From an uncultured Dyadobacter sp. (GTDB lineage: Bacteria > Bacteroidota > Bacteroidia > Cytophagales > Spirosomataceae): a DNA stretch of 5,421 bases. The notes under the pieces are model-generated. The model had not been told where the DNA came from. It searched no databases and saw only the letters and a program-made list of their open reading frames with translations. Shown here piece after piece: positions 1 to 5,421 of this stretch; position 1 is the first letter of the stretch, and each line of letters starts with the position of its first letter. Location of the stretch: NCBI GenBank assembly GCA_946481035.1, contig CAMLNK010000368.1, forward strand, positions 1-5,421, given 5' to 3'. Both the position numbers and the translations under genes were made by a program.

Positions 1-176
1 ACAGATTGAACTTTCGGAGCTTCTACCACGTGGAATTTGGGATAAATCACCGGTTCCAGCTCGTCCTCGAAAACCAGTATGCTTCCGGTGAGCGCCACTA
101 TAAAAACCACAAGGCCGGAGGAAACCCCCAGCCATAAGTGTAGTTGCGATGCAATCTTCTTGAATGTCTTTTTCAC
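1..176 (-). CDS. PepSY-associated transmembrane protein, N-terminal part (cut by left edge)
   Basis: The visible 58 codons encode a short basic start (VKKTFKKIASQLHLWLG), then a hydrophobic helix at about residues 16-36 (GVSSGLVVFIVALTGSILVF), then an acidic periplasmic turn (EDELEP). The HLWLG-to-membrane-helix pattern followed by an 'ED/EL' turn is typical of the PepSY_TM family, whose members usually have about 370-500 residues and several membrane helices; the rest lies outside the window. The GTG at 174-176 is the only reasonable start, because an in-frame TAA lies 24 nt upstream with no ATG between. The gene follows the siderophore receptor stop by 24 nt without a terminator, so the two are almost certainly co-transcribed. 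Known relatives next to siderophore receptors (Pseudomonas FoxB, FpvG) act in reduction of ferri-siderophores at the inner membrane; that role here is inferred from context. Family assignment is confident, function moderate. Confidence 0.82.
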   Translation of the reverse strand, partial: MKKTFKKIASQLHLWLGVSSGLVVFIVALTGSILVFEDELEPVIYPKFHVVEAPKVQS

Positions 177-199
177 AGATTGGATGAAATAGCACGCAT
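173..199 (-). other. Possible 8-codon coupling mini-ORF ahead of the PepSY gene
   Basis: An ATG at 197-199, two bases after the receptor stop codon, opens a frame of eight codons (MRAISSNL) ending in TGA at 173-175. That TGA overlaps the PepSY GTG start in a GTGA arrangement, as seen in translationally coupled genes. No Shine-Dalgarno site is visible for either start. It may be chance; the peptide itself resembles nothing I recognise. Confidence 0.22.
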
Positions 200-200
200 T

Positions 201-2672
201 TTAGAAAGTGTAAGAAATGGTCGCCATGAAGTTGCGCGGCGCGCCCGGGAAGAGGCGCAGGTAATCATAACCGCCTACCCAATAGGTTTTGTTACCAAGG
301 TTATTGAGGTTGACCTGGAACTGGAATTTGTCGATTTTGTAATAAACAGCCCCATTCAGCAAGGCATAGCCCGGCAAAGTCTGGGTGTTGTTGAGCGAAA
401 GGTTACGCTCTGTCACGAAGTTTCCGCCGAGGCCCACGCCGAAGCCGCTCAGGAAATTGTTCACGAAAGTATATTTCGTCCAAACGCTTCCCTGGTTTTT
501 CGGCGCATTCGGCTTTTGCAAATTCACGAGCACCTGGTCGGTCGCTTTTGAGCCAGCATCGGTGATCTTCGCGTCGTTGCGGCTGTATGTCATGATCACG
601 TTCCAGTTGGGAAGGATATTTCCGGTCACGTCGAATTCCACACCTTTCGCGGTTTCCTTTCCCACCTGGATCATCAAATCGGGCCGGTCGGCGGCATTGG
701 CAGAGTACAAGGTGTTGGTTTGTGTGATGTTGTAAACCGAAACGTTCGCGGTAAGGCGGCCATCAAGCCATTCTGTTTTCAAACCGGCTTCGGAAAGGCT
801 GCTGCGGATCGGGTCAAACGGCCCTCCGGACAATGGGTTGCTTTGTACAACCGGGTCCTGCGGATTGTAGCCCTGGGTATAAGTACCATATACATTAATG
901 TTATTCGTTAACGTATACACAGCCCCGATGCGCGGCAGTAATGCGTGCTGCGTTACATTCGATTCGTTGTTGGTCGTGTAGCCTTTCTTGTCGATATAGG
1001 TATCGTAGCGCAGACCGAGCAGGATTTGCAACTTTTTGATTTTCAATTGCTCCTGCAAATACAAGCCGTGCAATTTGTAAAGTACCGGCGTAGTTGCGGC
1101 ATTGGCCGTCACGTTGTAAATGTACTTGGAAGGATCTTCCATGTTGTTATTCTGCAACGTCAGGTCGTAATGCGAAATGTTCGGTTTGGGAATGCTGTAA
1201 GTGACGCCGTTCTCGGTATAGTTGTAGAAAACAAACTTCTCAGGCGTTTTCGGATTGTAAGCCGCCGCGCCGCCCGCTTTGAGCAGGTAACCATTGGCGG
1301 TCTGCTGGCCGGAGCCTTTTGGGGTTGACGACTGGATAAAATCATAACCCGCCACCAGTTTGTGCTCCGCAATGCCGGTGTTGAAGTTGTGGTTGAAAAA
1401 TAGCGACACATTATCCATAAACGACTTCGTTTTACGGATAAACACCTGCCGTGCTACGAGGTTTTCGATGGCCTTACCAGCAGAATCCACTGCATTCACA
1501 TTGCTGCTGCGGTGTTCGAGCAGGTCTTCGGAGTAGCCGGTACGCAGGTAAGCGACGTTGAAAGAGGTATTTTGGGTAAACTGGTGGTTCAATGAAGTGG
1601 TGATGAGGTAGGTTTCTTCATTGAGATAGTCATTCACCGCATTCAGCGACGTGCGGATCGAGCTCGAATAAAGGTCATTGCCCTTTACCGACTGGCCACG
1701 GTCGAGACGGCTGTTGGAGCGGTTGAAAACGAGGTCGAAGTTAATGCGGGTTTTGTTCGTAGGCAGGAATGATACCGATGGCGCTACAATGATGTTTTTA
1801 TCAAACTGCATGTTCCGGAAACCCTGCGCATTCACATAACCCAGGTTAAGGCGGTAAAGCAGCGTTTTACCCTCATTCATCGGCCCTGTGAAATCGGCCA
1901 GTGTGCGCAGCGTATTGAAGCTGCCGGTCGTAAAGCTCAGTGATTTGCGGGCCACATCGAGCGGCTTTTTGGTCACGCGGTTGATGGTTCCGCCCGGCGA
2001 AGTATTGCCGTACAATGCCGACGCCGCGCCTTTGATTACTTCCACACGTTCGAGGTAGTTCACCGGTGGTTGTTTCCAGAAGCCCGAAAATGTACGGAGG
2101 CCGTTCACGAGCTGGGTAGTACTGCCGCCGTTCATACGGAAACCGCGGATCGTCAAATCATCGTAAAAAGTAAACTGGTTCACACCGCTCATGTTTTTTA
2201 CGGCATCGCCCATCAGGAACACGCCCTGATCACGCATTACTTCCTTGGTAATGTAGGAGATGGCCTGCGGGACCTCTTTAATCGGCGTCGCGGTTTTGCT
2301 GGCAATGAAAGAAAGGTCGTTTTTGTAGCTGGTTCCGCGGTTACCGACGATCTCGACGGTTTGCAGTTCCTGCGCACTTTCTTCTGAAACGATTTCGATG
2401 GTAACGGTCTCGTCCTTCACGTGCACGTTGCGGTCGATACGCCTGATGCCCACGCCTGTGCCTATGAGCTGGTAATGGCCGGGAGCCAATGCATTGAATT
2501 CGAAATTACCTTCCGTGTCAGTTAAGGTTCCTTTGCCTGTCCCTTTGAGGATCAGGTTGATAGATTCCGCAGGTTGGCCAGCGGCGTTTTTAATATTGCC
2601 TTTGATCTGGCCTGTTTGCCCGAAGGCGGCGGAGCAGCAAAGAGAAAGGATGAGTAAACAGAATATCCTCAT
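201..2672 (-). CDS. TonB-dependent siderophore receptor with carboxypeptidase-regulatory-like N-terminal domain
   Basis: An 823-residue outer-membrane receptor that should import a ferric siderophore using energy from TonB-ExbBD. Residues 1-18 form a signal peptide (MRIFCLLILSLCCSAAFG, then Q). Residues about 21-95 are a CarboxypepD_reg-like beta-sandwich, a Bacteroidota-type extension. A TonB-box-like QTVEIVG lies at 104-110. The plug domain spans about 115-235, with the siderophore-receptor signatures IKEVPQAISYITKEVMRDQG (131-150), TIRGFRMNGG (174-183), RVEVIKGAASALYG (209-222) and SPGGTINRVTK (225-235). The rest is a 22-strand-type barrel ending in the outer-membrane sorting signal SYTF with terminal Phe; FPGAPRNF near the end is also characteristic. 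This agrees with the TonB-siderophore subfamily rather than SusC. The frame could extend to a TTG at 2703-2705, but that codon sits at or before the predicted transcription start and would spoil the signal peptide, so the ATG at 2670-2672 is chosen. It heads a unit with the PepSY gene. The exact siderophore cannot be told from sequence. Confidence 0.95.
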   Translation of the reverse strand: MRIFCLLILSLCCSAAFGQTGQIKGNIKNAAGQPAESINLILKGTGKGTLTDTEGNFEFNALAPGHYQLIGTGVGIRRIDRNVHVKDETVTIEIVSEESAQELQTVEIVGNRGTSYKNDLSFIASKTATPIKEVPQAISYITKEVMRDQGVFLMGDAVKNMSGVNQFTFYDDLTIRGFRMNGGSTTQLVNGLRTFSGFWKQPPVNYLERVEVIKGAASALYGNTSPGGTINRVTKKPLDVARKSLSFTTGSFNTLRTLADFTGPMNEGKTLLYRLNLGYVNAQGFRNMQFDKNIIVAPSVSFLPTNKTRINFDLVFNRSNSRLDRGQSVKGNDLYSSSIRTSLNAVNDYLNEETYLITTSLNHQFTQNTSFNVAYLRTGYSEDLLEHRSSNVNAVDSAGKAIENLVARQVFIRKTKSFMDNVSLFFNHNFNTGIAEHKLVAGYDFIQSSTPKGSGQQTANGYLLKAGGAAAYNPKTPEKFVFYNYTENGVTYSIPKPNISHYDLTLQNNNMEDPSKYIYNVTANAATTPVLYKLHGLYLQEQLKIKKLQILLGLRYDTYIDKKGYTTNNESNVTQHALLPRIGAVYTLTNNINVYGTYTQGYNPQDPVVQSNPLSGGPFDPIRSSLSEAGLKTEWLDGRLTANVSVYNITQTNTLYSANAADRPDLMIQVGKETAKGVEFDVTGNILPNWNVIMTYSRNDAKITDAGSKATDQVLVNLQKPNAPKNQGSVWTKYTFVNNFLSGFGVGLGGNFVTERNLSLNNTQTLPGYALLNGAVYYKIDKFQFQVNLNNLGNKTYWVGGYDYLRLFPGAPRNFMATISYTF

Positions 2673-2712
2673 GATATAGGGATTAAATAAAACAGCTAGT
2701 GCCAAAGCGTGG

Positions 2713-2743
2713 CAAAAGTAGTCTTATTTAGACCAATCCCAAA
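2713..2743 (-). promoter_or_regulatory. Bacteroidota-type promoter of the siderophore receptor
   Basis: Read on the minus strand, TTTG (2740-2743) is followed after exactly 19 nt by TACTTTTG (2713-2720). This matches the Bacteroidota primary-sigma consensus TTTG-N19-TAnnTTTG at every defined base. Transcription should begin near 2706, giving a leader of roughly 33 nt before the ATG at 2672. The position supports the ATG over the upstream TTG start. Confidence 0.75.
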
Positions 2744-2760
2744 TAATGAATTCCATTATT
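2742..2760. promoter_or_regulatory. Fur-box-like palindrome overlapping the receptor promoter
   Basis: A 19-bp near-perfect palindrome has arms AATAATG (2742-2748) and CATTATT (2754-2760). Read on the minus strand it matches the classical 19-bp Fur consensus (GATAATGATAATCATTATC) at 14 of 19 positions, including the full ATAATG and CATTAT halves. It overlaps the -33 element at 2740-2743, where a bound repressor would block RNA polymerase. Placement ahead of an iron-siderophore receptor is what Fur control predicts. Binding by Fur is inferred; the palindrome is seen directly. Confidence 0.6.
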
Positions 2761-2812
2761 CTCCACTCATTTTTTAATTCGCTCCAATTGTTCAATTTTT
2801 TCTGCTAATACT

Positions 2813-2861
2813 TTTATAACCAATCAAATGTGGCCGGAAGTTACATTTGATTGGTTATAAA
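2813..2861. repeat. Perfect inverted repeat, 19-bp arms with 11-nt loop
   Basis: The left arm (2813-2831, TTTATAACCAATCAAATGT) and right arm (2843-2861) are exact reverse complements around the loop GGCCGGAAGTT (2832-2842). It starts 26 nt after the epimerase stop on the minus strand and lies about 70 nt before the receptor's -33 element. In RNA it would form a very stable AU-rich hairpin that could protect the epimerase mRNA 3' end or stop read-through into the iron genes. It lacks a following T-run on either strand (minus: AGTATTAGC; plus: TGCGTGCGG), so it is not a canonical intrinsic terminator. A DNA-level operator is an alternative. Confidence 0.9.
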
Positions 2862-2887
2862 TGCGTGCGGAAATGTCCTGCGTTGGA

Positions 2888-3715
2888 CTATCCGAGGTTG
2901 GATTTGATGAACGATAGTGCGTCACGCATGAGCTGCTCTTCTGAGTCGAACATTTTGCGCCAGATATTGGCCACCGGCAGTTTCGGGCTGAATGCCTCGA
3001 TGCTGATCCAGCCGTCGTACCGAATATCGCGGATAGATTGGAATACGCCTTCCCAATCCACATTGCCCTTGCCGGGCGTAGAGCGGTCGTTTTCGGAAAG
3101 CTGGATGAACGAAATGCGGTCGCCGGCCTTGCGGATGGTGTCGCCGATATTTTTCTCTTCGATATTCGCGTGGAAAGTGTCGAACATAATCTTCACGTTC
3201 GGGTGGTTCACATCATCCACAAAGCGGATGATCTCGTCGCCGCAGCTGGTCAGGTACAGCTCGAAGCGGTTCAGGTATTCCAAACCCAGGGTAATGTCGA
3301 GCGATTCGGCATAATCAGCCACTTCGCGGATTCCTTCGATTCCCCATTGCCATTCTTCCTCAGTGGCCGGTTGTCCCGTAAAAACGCCCAACGCGGAATG
3401 GTAAGGGCCCATCAGGCGGGTCGCGCCGAGTACCAGCGAACAATCCAATGCACGTTTCAAATGATCGATCGTGTGGCGGCGCATAGCCGGGTCGGCGCTG
3501 ATCAGATGCTCCGATGGTCCGCAGATCGTGTCGGTCTCGCACGCGAGGCCCAGGCTGTCGAGTTTCTGCCGGAATTGGAACCAGTGCTCGGGATTTGTAT
3601 TGAAAATCGGTACCTCGACGCCATCAAAGCCGATCTCTTTAATGAGTTCGAGGGTGGGAAAAAGGCTTTCGTCAATCTGGGTTCCCCACAAAAGGAGGTT
3701 CATACTGTACTTCAT
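2888..3715 (-). CDS. Sugar epimerase/isomerase, D-tagatose/D-psicose 3-epimerase-like TIM barrel
   Basis: A 275-residue cytoplasmic protein of the xylose-isomerase-like (AP_endonuc_2) TIM-barrel superfamily. The closest family I recognise is the ketose 3-epimerases, which invert C3 of free keto-sugars with a divalent metal. Signatures in order: MNLLLW strand at the N-terminus, GFDGVEVPIF (30-39), LEYLNRFE (145-152), MFDTFHANIEE (177-187), SENDRSTPGKG (207-217), VDWEG (219-223) and SIEAF (238-242). Against Pseudomonas cichorii D-tagatose 3-epimerase numbering, E152, E158, D185, H188, R217 and E246 correspond to E146, E152, D179, H182, R211 and E240 with identical spacing. The metal ligand H211, however, corresponds to Q205 (codon CAG, read from 3101-3103). 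Length is slightly below the usual ~290. The ATG at 3713-3715 is used; the codon before it is TTG. Substrate is unknown, and it may be a sugar-phosphate or polyol-pathway enzyme instead. No co-directional sugar gene is adjacent in the window. Confidence 0.85.
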   Translation of the reverse strand: MKYSMNLLLWGTQIDESLFPTLELIKEIGFDGVEVPIFNTNPEHWFQFRQKLDSLGLACETDTICGPSEHLISADPAMRRHTIDHLKRALDCSLVLGATRLMGPYHSALGVFTGQPATEEEWQWGIEGIREVADYAESLDITLGLEYLNRFELYLTSCGDEIIRFVDDVNHPNVKIMFDTFHANIEEKNIGDTIRKAGDRISFIQLSENDRSTPGKGNVDWEGVFQSIRDIRYDGWISIEAFSPKLPVANIWRKMFDSEEQLMRDALSFIKSNLG

Positions 3716-3905
3716 CAAAAATCGAATTTATCTCGCTGGCGAATGGATAAGTCGGGAGTTAGGTGCCCGTGTCTTTTCAGTATACAATCTTAAAGTAAAA
3801 AAGTACTGTTCAATATACACGTTTTGACGAGTAGTTAGCTGATATTGATAAGTTGGTGCGTGCTTGGCTGAATATCCGGGTAAAATCGACTCATAGCCCA
3901 AACAC
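3716..3905. other. Spacer upstream of the epimerase gene, no gene seen
   Basis: This AT-rich spacer should hold the epimerase promoter on the minus strand, but I find no full TTTG-N19-TAnnTTTG match. Two similar ten-base elements read TTGTATACTG (3778-3787) and GTGTATATTG (3811-3820) on the minus strand, identical at 8 of 10 positions and 33 bp apart. They could be regulator half-sites or chance in AT-rich DNA. No Shine-Dalgarno-like site precedes the epimerase ATG. Open frames here are short and unlike real genes. Confidence 0.4.
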
Positions 3906-3941
3906 AAAAATGGCCGCCCTTTTTTGAGGACCGCCATTTTT
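3906..3941 (-). terminator. Intrinsic terminator after the META lipoprotein gene (possibly bidirectional)
   Basis: On the minus strand the arm AAAAATGGCGGTCC pairs with GGGCGGCCATTTTT across the loop TCAAAAAA: 14 positions with one mismatch and one G-T wobble. The GC-rich stem flows into a run of Ts and then GTGTTT. It lies 21 nt after the lipoprotein stop codon, the expected place. The plus strand also gives a GC stem followed by ATTTTT, so it could act both ways, although no plus-strand gene reads into it. Confidence 0.8.
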
Positions 3942-3962
3942 GAAGCTTATTTTTGAAGTTAT

Positions 3963-4391
3963 TTACTGTACCCGGCTGAAAATGAGCTGGTTGTTATTTT
4001 CGTAATACAGAACCAGCCTATTGGTTTTCAAATCATACAGATTTACGCTTGGCAATGCATTTACGAACAGGTTCCCCCAGCTCGTTTCTGCCCTTTCGGT
4101 ACCGCCGCCTCCGATCTGAATCGTATTTTGTTGGGCGGTTTCGTAAAATCCTGTCAGAATATTGGTGGAAGTAGTGCCTTCCAGCTCGCCTTTGTCTTTA
4201 AAATTGAGGCCTATGTCCATCACGCCTTTGCTGGTGGCGGGTTTGCTGATGGTATCATCCTCCTGCACTATGCTTTCCAATTGCCATTTGCCGGTCAACT
4301 CCACGTTGCTGCTGATTGTGGTGGTTTTTCCACAACCCATAAGCAGCGAAAAAAACAGCACGGATGCTGTCGGAATTATGAGGCCTTTCAT
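3963..4391 (-). CDS. META/HslJ-like domain lipoprotein
   Basis: A 142-residue predicted lipoprotein. Residues 1-20 form a lipoprotein signal peptide with lipobox LMGC, so Cys20 should be lipidated. The residues after it (GKTTT) are not acidic, so there is no obvious Bacteroidota surface-export signal and a periplasm-facing anchor is likelier. Residues about 31-141 resemble the META (HslJ/DUF306) fold: LTGKWQLESI (32-41), GLNFKDKGELEG (61-72), N77 with GFY (81-83), IQIGGGGTERAE (91-102), LFVNALPSVNLYDL (108-121) and the closing strands RLVLYY and LIFSRV. The usual 'GCN' at the centre of the META motif is STN here, without the Cys. Members are linked to heat or stress responses and outer-membrane function, but the molecular role is generally unknown. 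It appears monocistronic with its own terminator. The ATG at 4389-4391 fits the signal peptide. Lipoprotein call strong, META assignment moderate. Confidence 0.8.
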   Translation of the reverse strand: MKGLIIPTASVLFFSLLMGCGKTTTISSNVELTGKWQLESIVQEDDTISKPATSKGVMDIGLNFKDKGELEGTTSTNILTGFYETAQQNTIQIGGGGTERAETSWGNLFVNALPSVNLYDLKTNRLVLYYENNNQLIFSRVQ

Positions 4392-4649
4392 ATGTGTAAA
4401 TAAATTTCAGAACTACCTAAGATTGACATCGTACTCGCGAAAAAGGTTGCAAAAAAGTTGAGCGGCTCTATAAATTTATAAAAAATGTGCCAGCCTTCCG
4501 AACTTCGGCGGCATAATTTATAACGGCAGCCAGGCGATATTCTTTTGCCGATGGCTCAATCTATTTTTATGAATAAATTCGATAAATGATCATATTTTGA
4601 TAGCAATAATGTAATATTGCTAATCTTTTGGGTAAAATCCTGATAGAAT
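4392..4649. other. Divergent intergenic region between the lipoprotein and AraC genes
   Basis: This 258-bp AT-rich stretch must carry the start signals of both flanking genes. For the lipoprotein (minus strand) a TAGTTCTG near 4410-4417 resembles the TAnnTTTG element with one mismatch but has no partner TTTG at 19 nt. For the AraC gene no good match is seen. Symmetric sequences present are the 12-bp palindrome TATAAATTTATA (4469-4480), a small CCGAA-C-TTCGG hairpin (4498-4508), and the palindrome at 4601-4622 listed separately. No open frame here looks like a gene. Confidence 0.45.
4601..4622. promoter_or_regulatory. Palindrome ahead of the AraC-family gene, possible operator
   Basis: Perfect 8-bp arms TAGCAATA (4601-4608) and TATTGCTA (4615-4622) flank the six-base spacer ATGTAA. 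The site ends 27 nt before the AraC start codon, within the expected promoter or leader. A dimeric regulator could bind here; autoregulation is possible but unproven, and AraC proteins more often bind direct repeats. It is too short and AT-rich to be a terminator. Confidence 0.5.
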
Positions 4650-5421
4650 ATGAAAGCACCAATCCATAAAAATATCGAGAGCCAGGTCCGTACTGTGACA
4701 GTACATGAGCTCAAAGAGCCCCATTTCGACCCCAACTGGCATTTTCATCCGCATTACCAATTATTTACCGTTCTAGAGGGAACAGGCAAACGGTTGATCG
4801 GTGACTCCATCCAGACTTTCGGTCCGGGTGATACGGTGTTCCTTGGTCCCGATGTCCCACACCTGTGGCGCAGCGACCCGGCCTATTTTGAAACAGGTTC
4901 GCCCCTGATGACCCACGGAATCGTACTTTATTTTCAGGAGGATTTTTTAGGAAAGGACTTTCTCGACAAACCCGAAATGCTCGGGCTTCGTCAGCTGCTG
5001 GCCGATTCCAAGAGAGGGATTTGTTACAAAGGCGAGCTTTCGGAACATATTCGCGAGCAACTGATCTCGCTTACGGCTGTGGAAGGCTTTAAAGGCATTT
5101 TGCAGCTGCTCACACTGCTCGATAAACTCGCGCACGCCAACTCCGGCGAATTCATTTCGAGCTATGGTTATGTCAACAACTTCAAAGTGTCGGAAACCGA
5201 GCGGATGCAAAAAGTGCACAACTACGTGCTGCAACATTTCTTCCAGGAAATCCGCCTCAGTGATGTAGCGTCTCTCGCCGGAATGACCGAAGCCGCATTC
5301 TGCCGCTACTTTAAAAGGATCACGGGCAAAACGTTCTCACAGTTCGTAAACGAGATCAGGATCAGCCACGCCACAAGATTATTAATAGGTAAAGAGGATA
5401 ACATTACGAACATCTGCTATG
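4650..5421 (+). CDS. AraC-family transcriptional regulator with cupin sensor domain (cut by right edge)
   Basis: 257 codons are visible of a protein that probably has about 280-295. Residues about 15-90 form an AraC-binding cupin: WHFHPHYQLFTVLEGTGKR (30-48), FGPGDTVFLGPDVPHLW (57-73). These hold the usual His-rich strand, the G-D turn and the P-H-x-W end of sugar-sensing AraC proteins. A helical linker covers about 110-180. The AraC DNA-binding domain starts near 185, with the first helix-turn-helix at IRLSDVASLAGMTEAAFCRYFKR (201-223), followed by GKTFSQFVNEIRISHATRLL (226-245). The sequence stops at NITNICY, where the second helix-turn-helix begins. The ATG at 4650 is secure because an in-frame TAG lies at 4644-4646 and the next in-frame Met is residue 87. 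The cupin type suggests a carbohydrate or small-metabolite ligand; targets are likely downstream genes outside the window. No frameshift is seen, and the truncation is only the window edge. Confidence 0.93.
   Translation, partial: MKAPIHKNIESQVRTVTVHELKEPHFDPNWHFHPHYQLFTVLEGTGKRLIGDSIQTFGPGDTVFLGPDVPHLWRSDPAYFETGSPLMTHGIVLYFQEDFLGKDFLDKPEMLGLRQLLADSKRGICYKGELSEHIREQLISLTAVEGFKGILQLLTLLDKLAHANSGEFISSYGYVNNFKVSETERMQKVHNYVLQHFFQEIRLSDVASLAGMTEAAFCRYFKRITGKTFSQFVNEIRISHATRLLIGKEDNITNICY

Noticed and set aside
144..2679. Several plus-strand open frames of 60-135 codons across the receptor region
   Set aside because: They lie antisense to a full-length receptor with clear domain signatures, and their products lack recognisable motifs. 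Long antisense frames are expected from the codon use of such a gene.
2673..2705. TTG start at 2705 extending the receptor by 11 residues
   Set aside because: It would sit at or before the predicted transcription start and put extra residues before an already complete signal peptide.
2813..2861. The inverted repeat as a miniature transposon
   Set aside because: At 49 bp it is too short, and I see no convincing target-site duplication beyond short AT-rich flanks. A genome search for copies would settle it.
3038..3827. Plus-strand open frames of up to 251 codons opposite the epimerase
   Set aside because: They are shadows of the epimerase reading frame. The minus-strand product has the complete set of epimerase motifs, and the plus-strand products have no family features.
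3728..3937. A minus-strand 69-codon open frame upstream of the epimerase
   Set aside because: It starts inside the terminator stem, has no plausible start signals and shows no recognisable protein features.
3937..3958. Direct repeat TTTTTGAAG (3937-3945 and 3950-3958) beside the terminator
   Set aside because: It is a short AT-rich repeat between a stop codon and a terminator, explained by chance.
4469..4480. Palindrome TATAAATTTATA in the divergent intergenic region
   Set aside because: A 12-bp pure AT palindrome in AT-rich DNA is weak evidence for a binding site, and there is no supporting context.
4947..5237. A minus-strand 96-codon open frame opposite the AraC gene
   Set aside because: The plus strand here encodes a continuous AraC-family protein with a cupin and a helix-turn-helix domain, so this is an antisense shadow.

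Overview
The window looks like chromosomal DNA from a Bacteroidota bacterium, probably a Cytophagales relative (Dyadobacter/Spirosoma type is my best guess, at low confidence). The reasons are a TonB-dependent receptor with an N-terminal carboxypeptidase-regulatory-like domain, genes without clear Shine-Dalgarno sites, and an exact TTTG-N19-TAnnTTTG promoter, the primary-sigma consensus of that phylum. Base composition is roughly balanced in genes and AT-rich between them. I see no tRNA, rRNA, CRISPR array, transposase or phage gene.

Layout, left to right. (1) Positions 1-176, minus strand: the first 58 codons of a PepSY-associated membrane protein that runs off the left edge. (2) 201-2672, minus strand: a complete TonB-dependent siderophore receptor, 24 nt upstream of the PepSY gene and surely in one transcript with it. 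(3) 2673-2887: the control region of that pair, with a promoter (2713-2743), a Fur-box-like palindrome overlapping it (2742-2760), and a separate perfect 19-bp-arm inverted repeat (2813-2861). (4) 2888-3715, minus strand: a sugar epimerase of the D-tagatose/D-psicose 3-epimerase fold in which one of the four metal ligands is changed from His to Gln. (5) 3716-3962: a spacer with an intrinsic terminator (3906-3941). (6) 3963-4391, minus strand: a small META/HslJ-like lipoprotein. (7) 4392-4649: a divergent intergenic region with a palindrome (4601-4622) just ahead of (8) 4650-5421, plus strand: an AraC-family regulator with a cupin sensor domain, cut by the right edge inside its DNA-binding domain.

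How the genes fit together. The receptor and PepSY protein form a plausible iron-siderophore uptake unit: outer-membrane import, then periplasmic reduction or release of iron at the inner membrane, probably repressed by Fur when iron is plentiful. The epimerase is separated from this unit by the inverted repeat and by the receptor's own promoter, so it is probably an independent carbohydrate gene. The lipoprotein is a single-gene unit with its own terminator. The AraC regulator is divergent from it, and its targets probably lie beyond the right edge. I found no convincing new multi-gene system. The most notable points are the altered epimerase metal site, the long inverted repeat, and the Fur-like palindrome overlapping the promoter.
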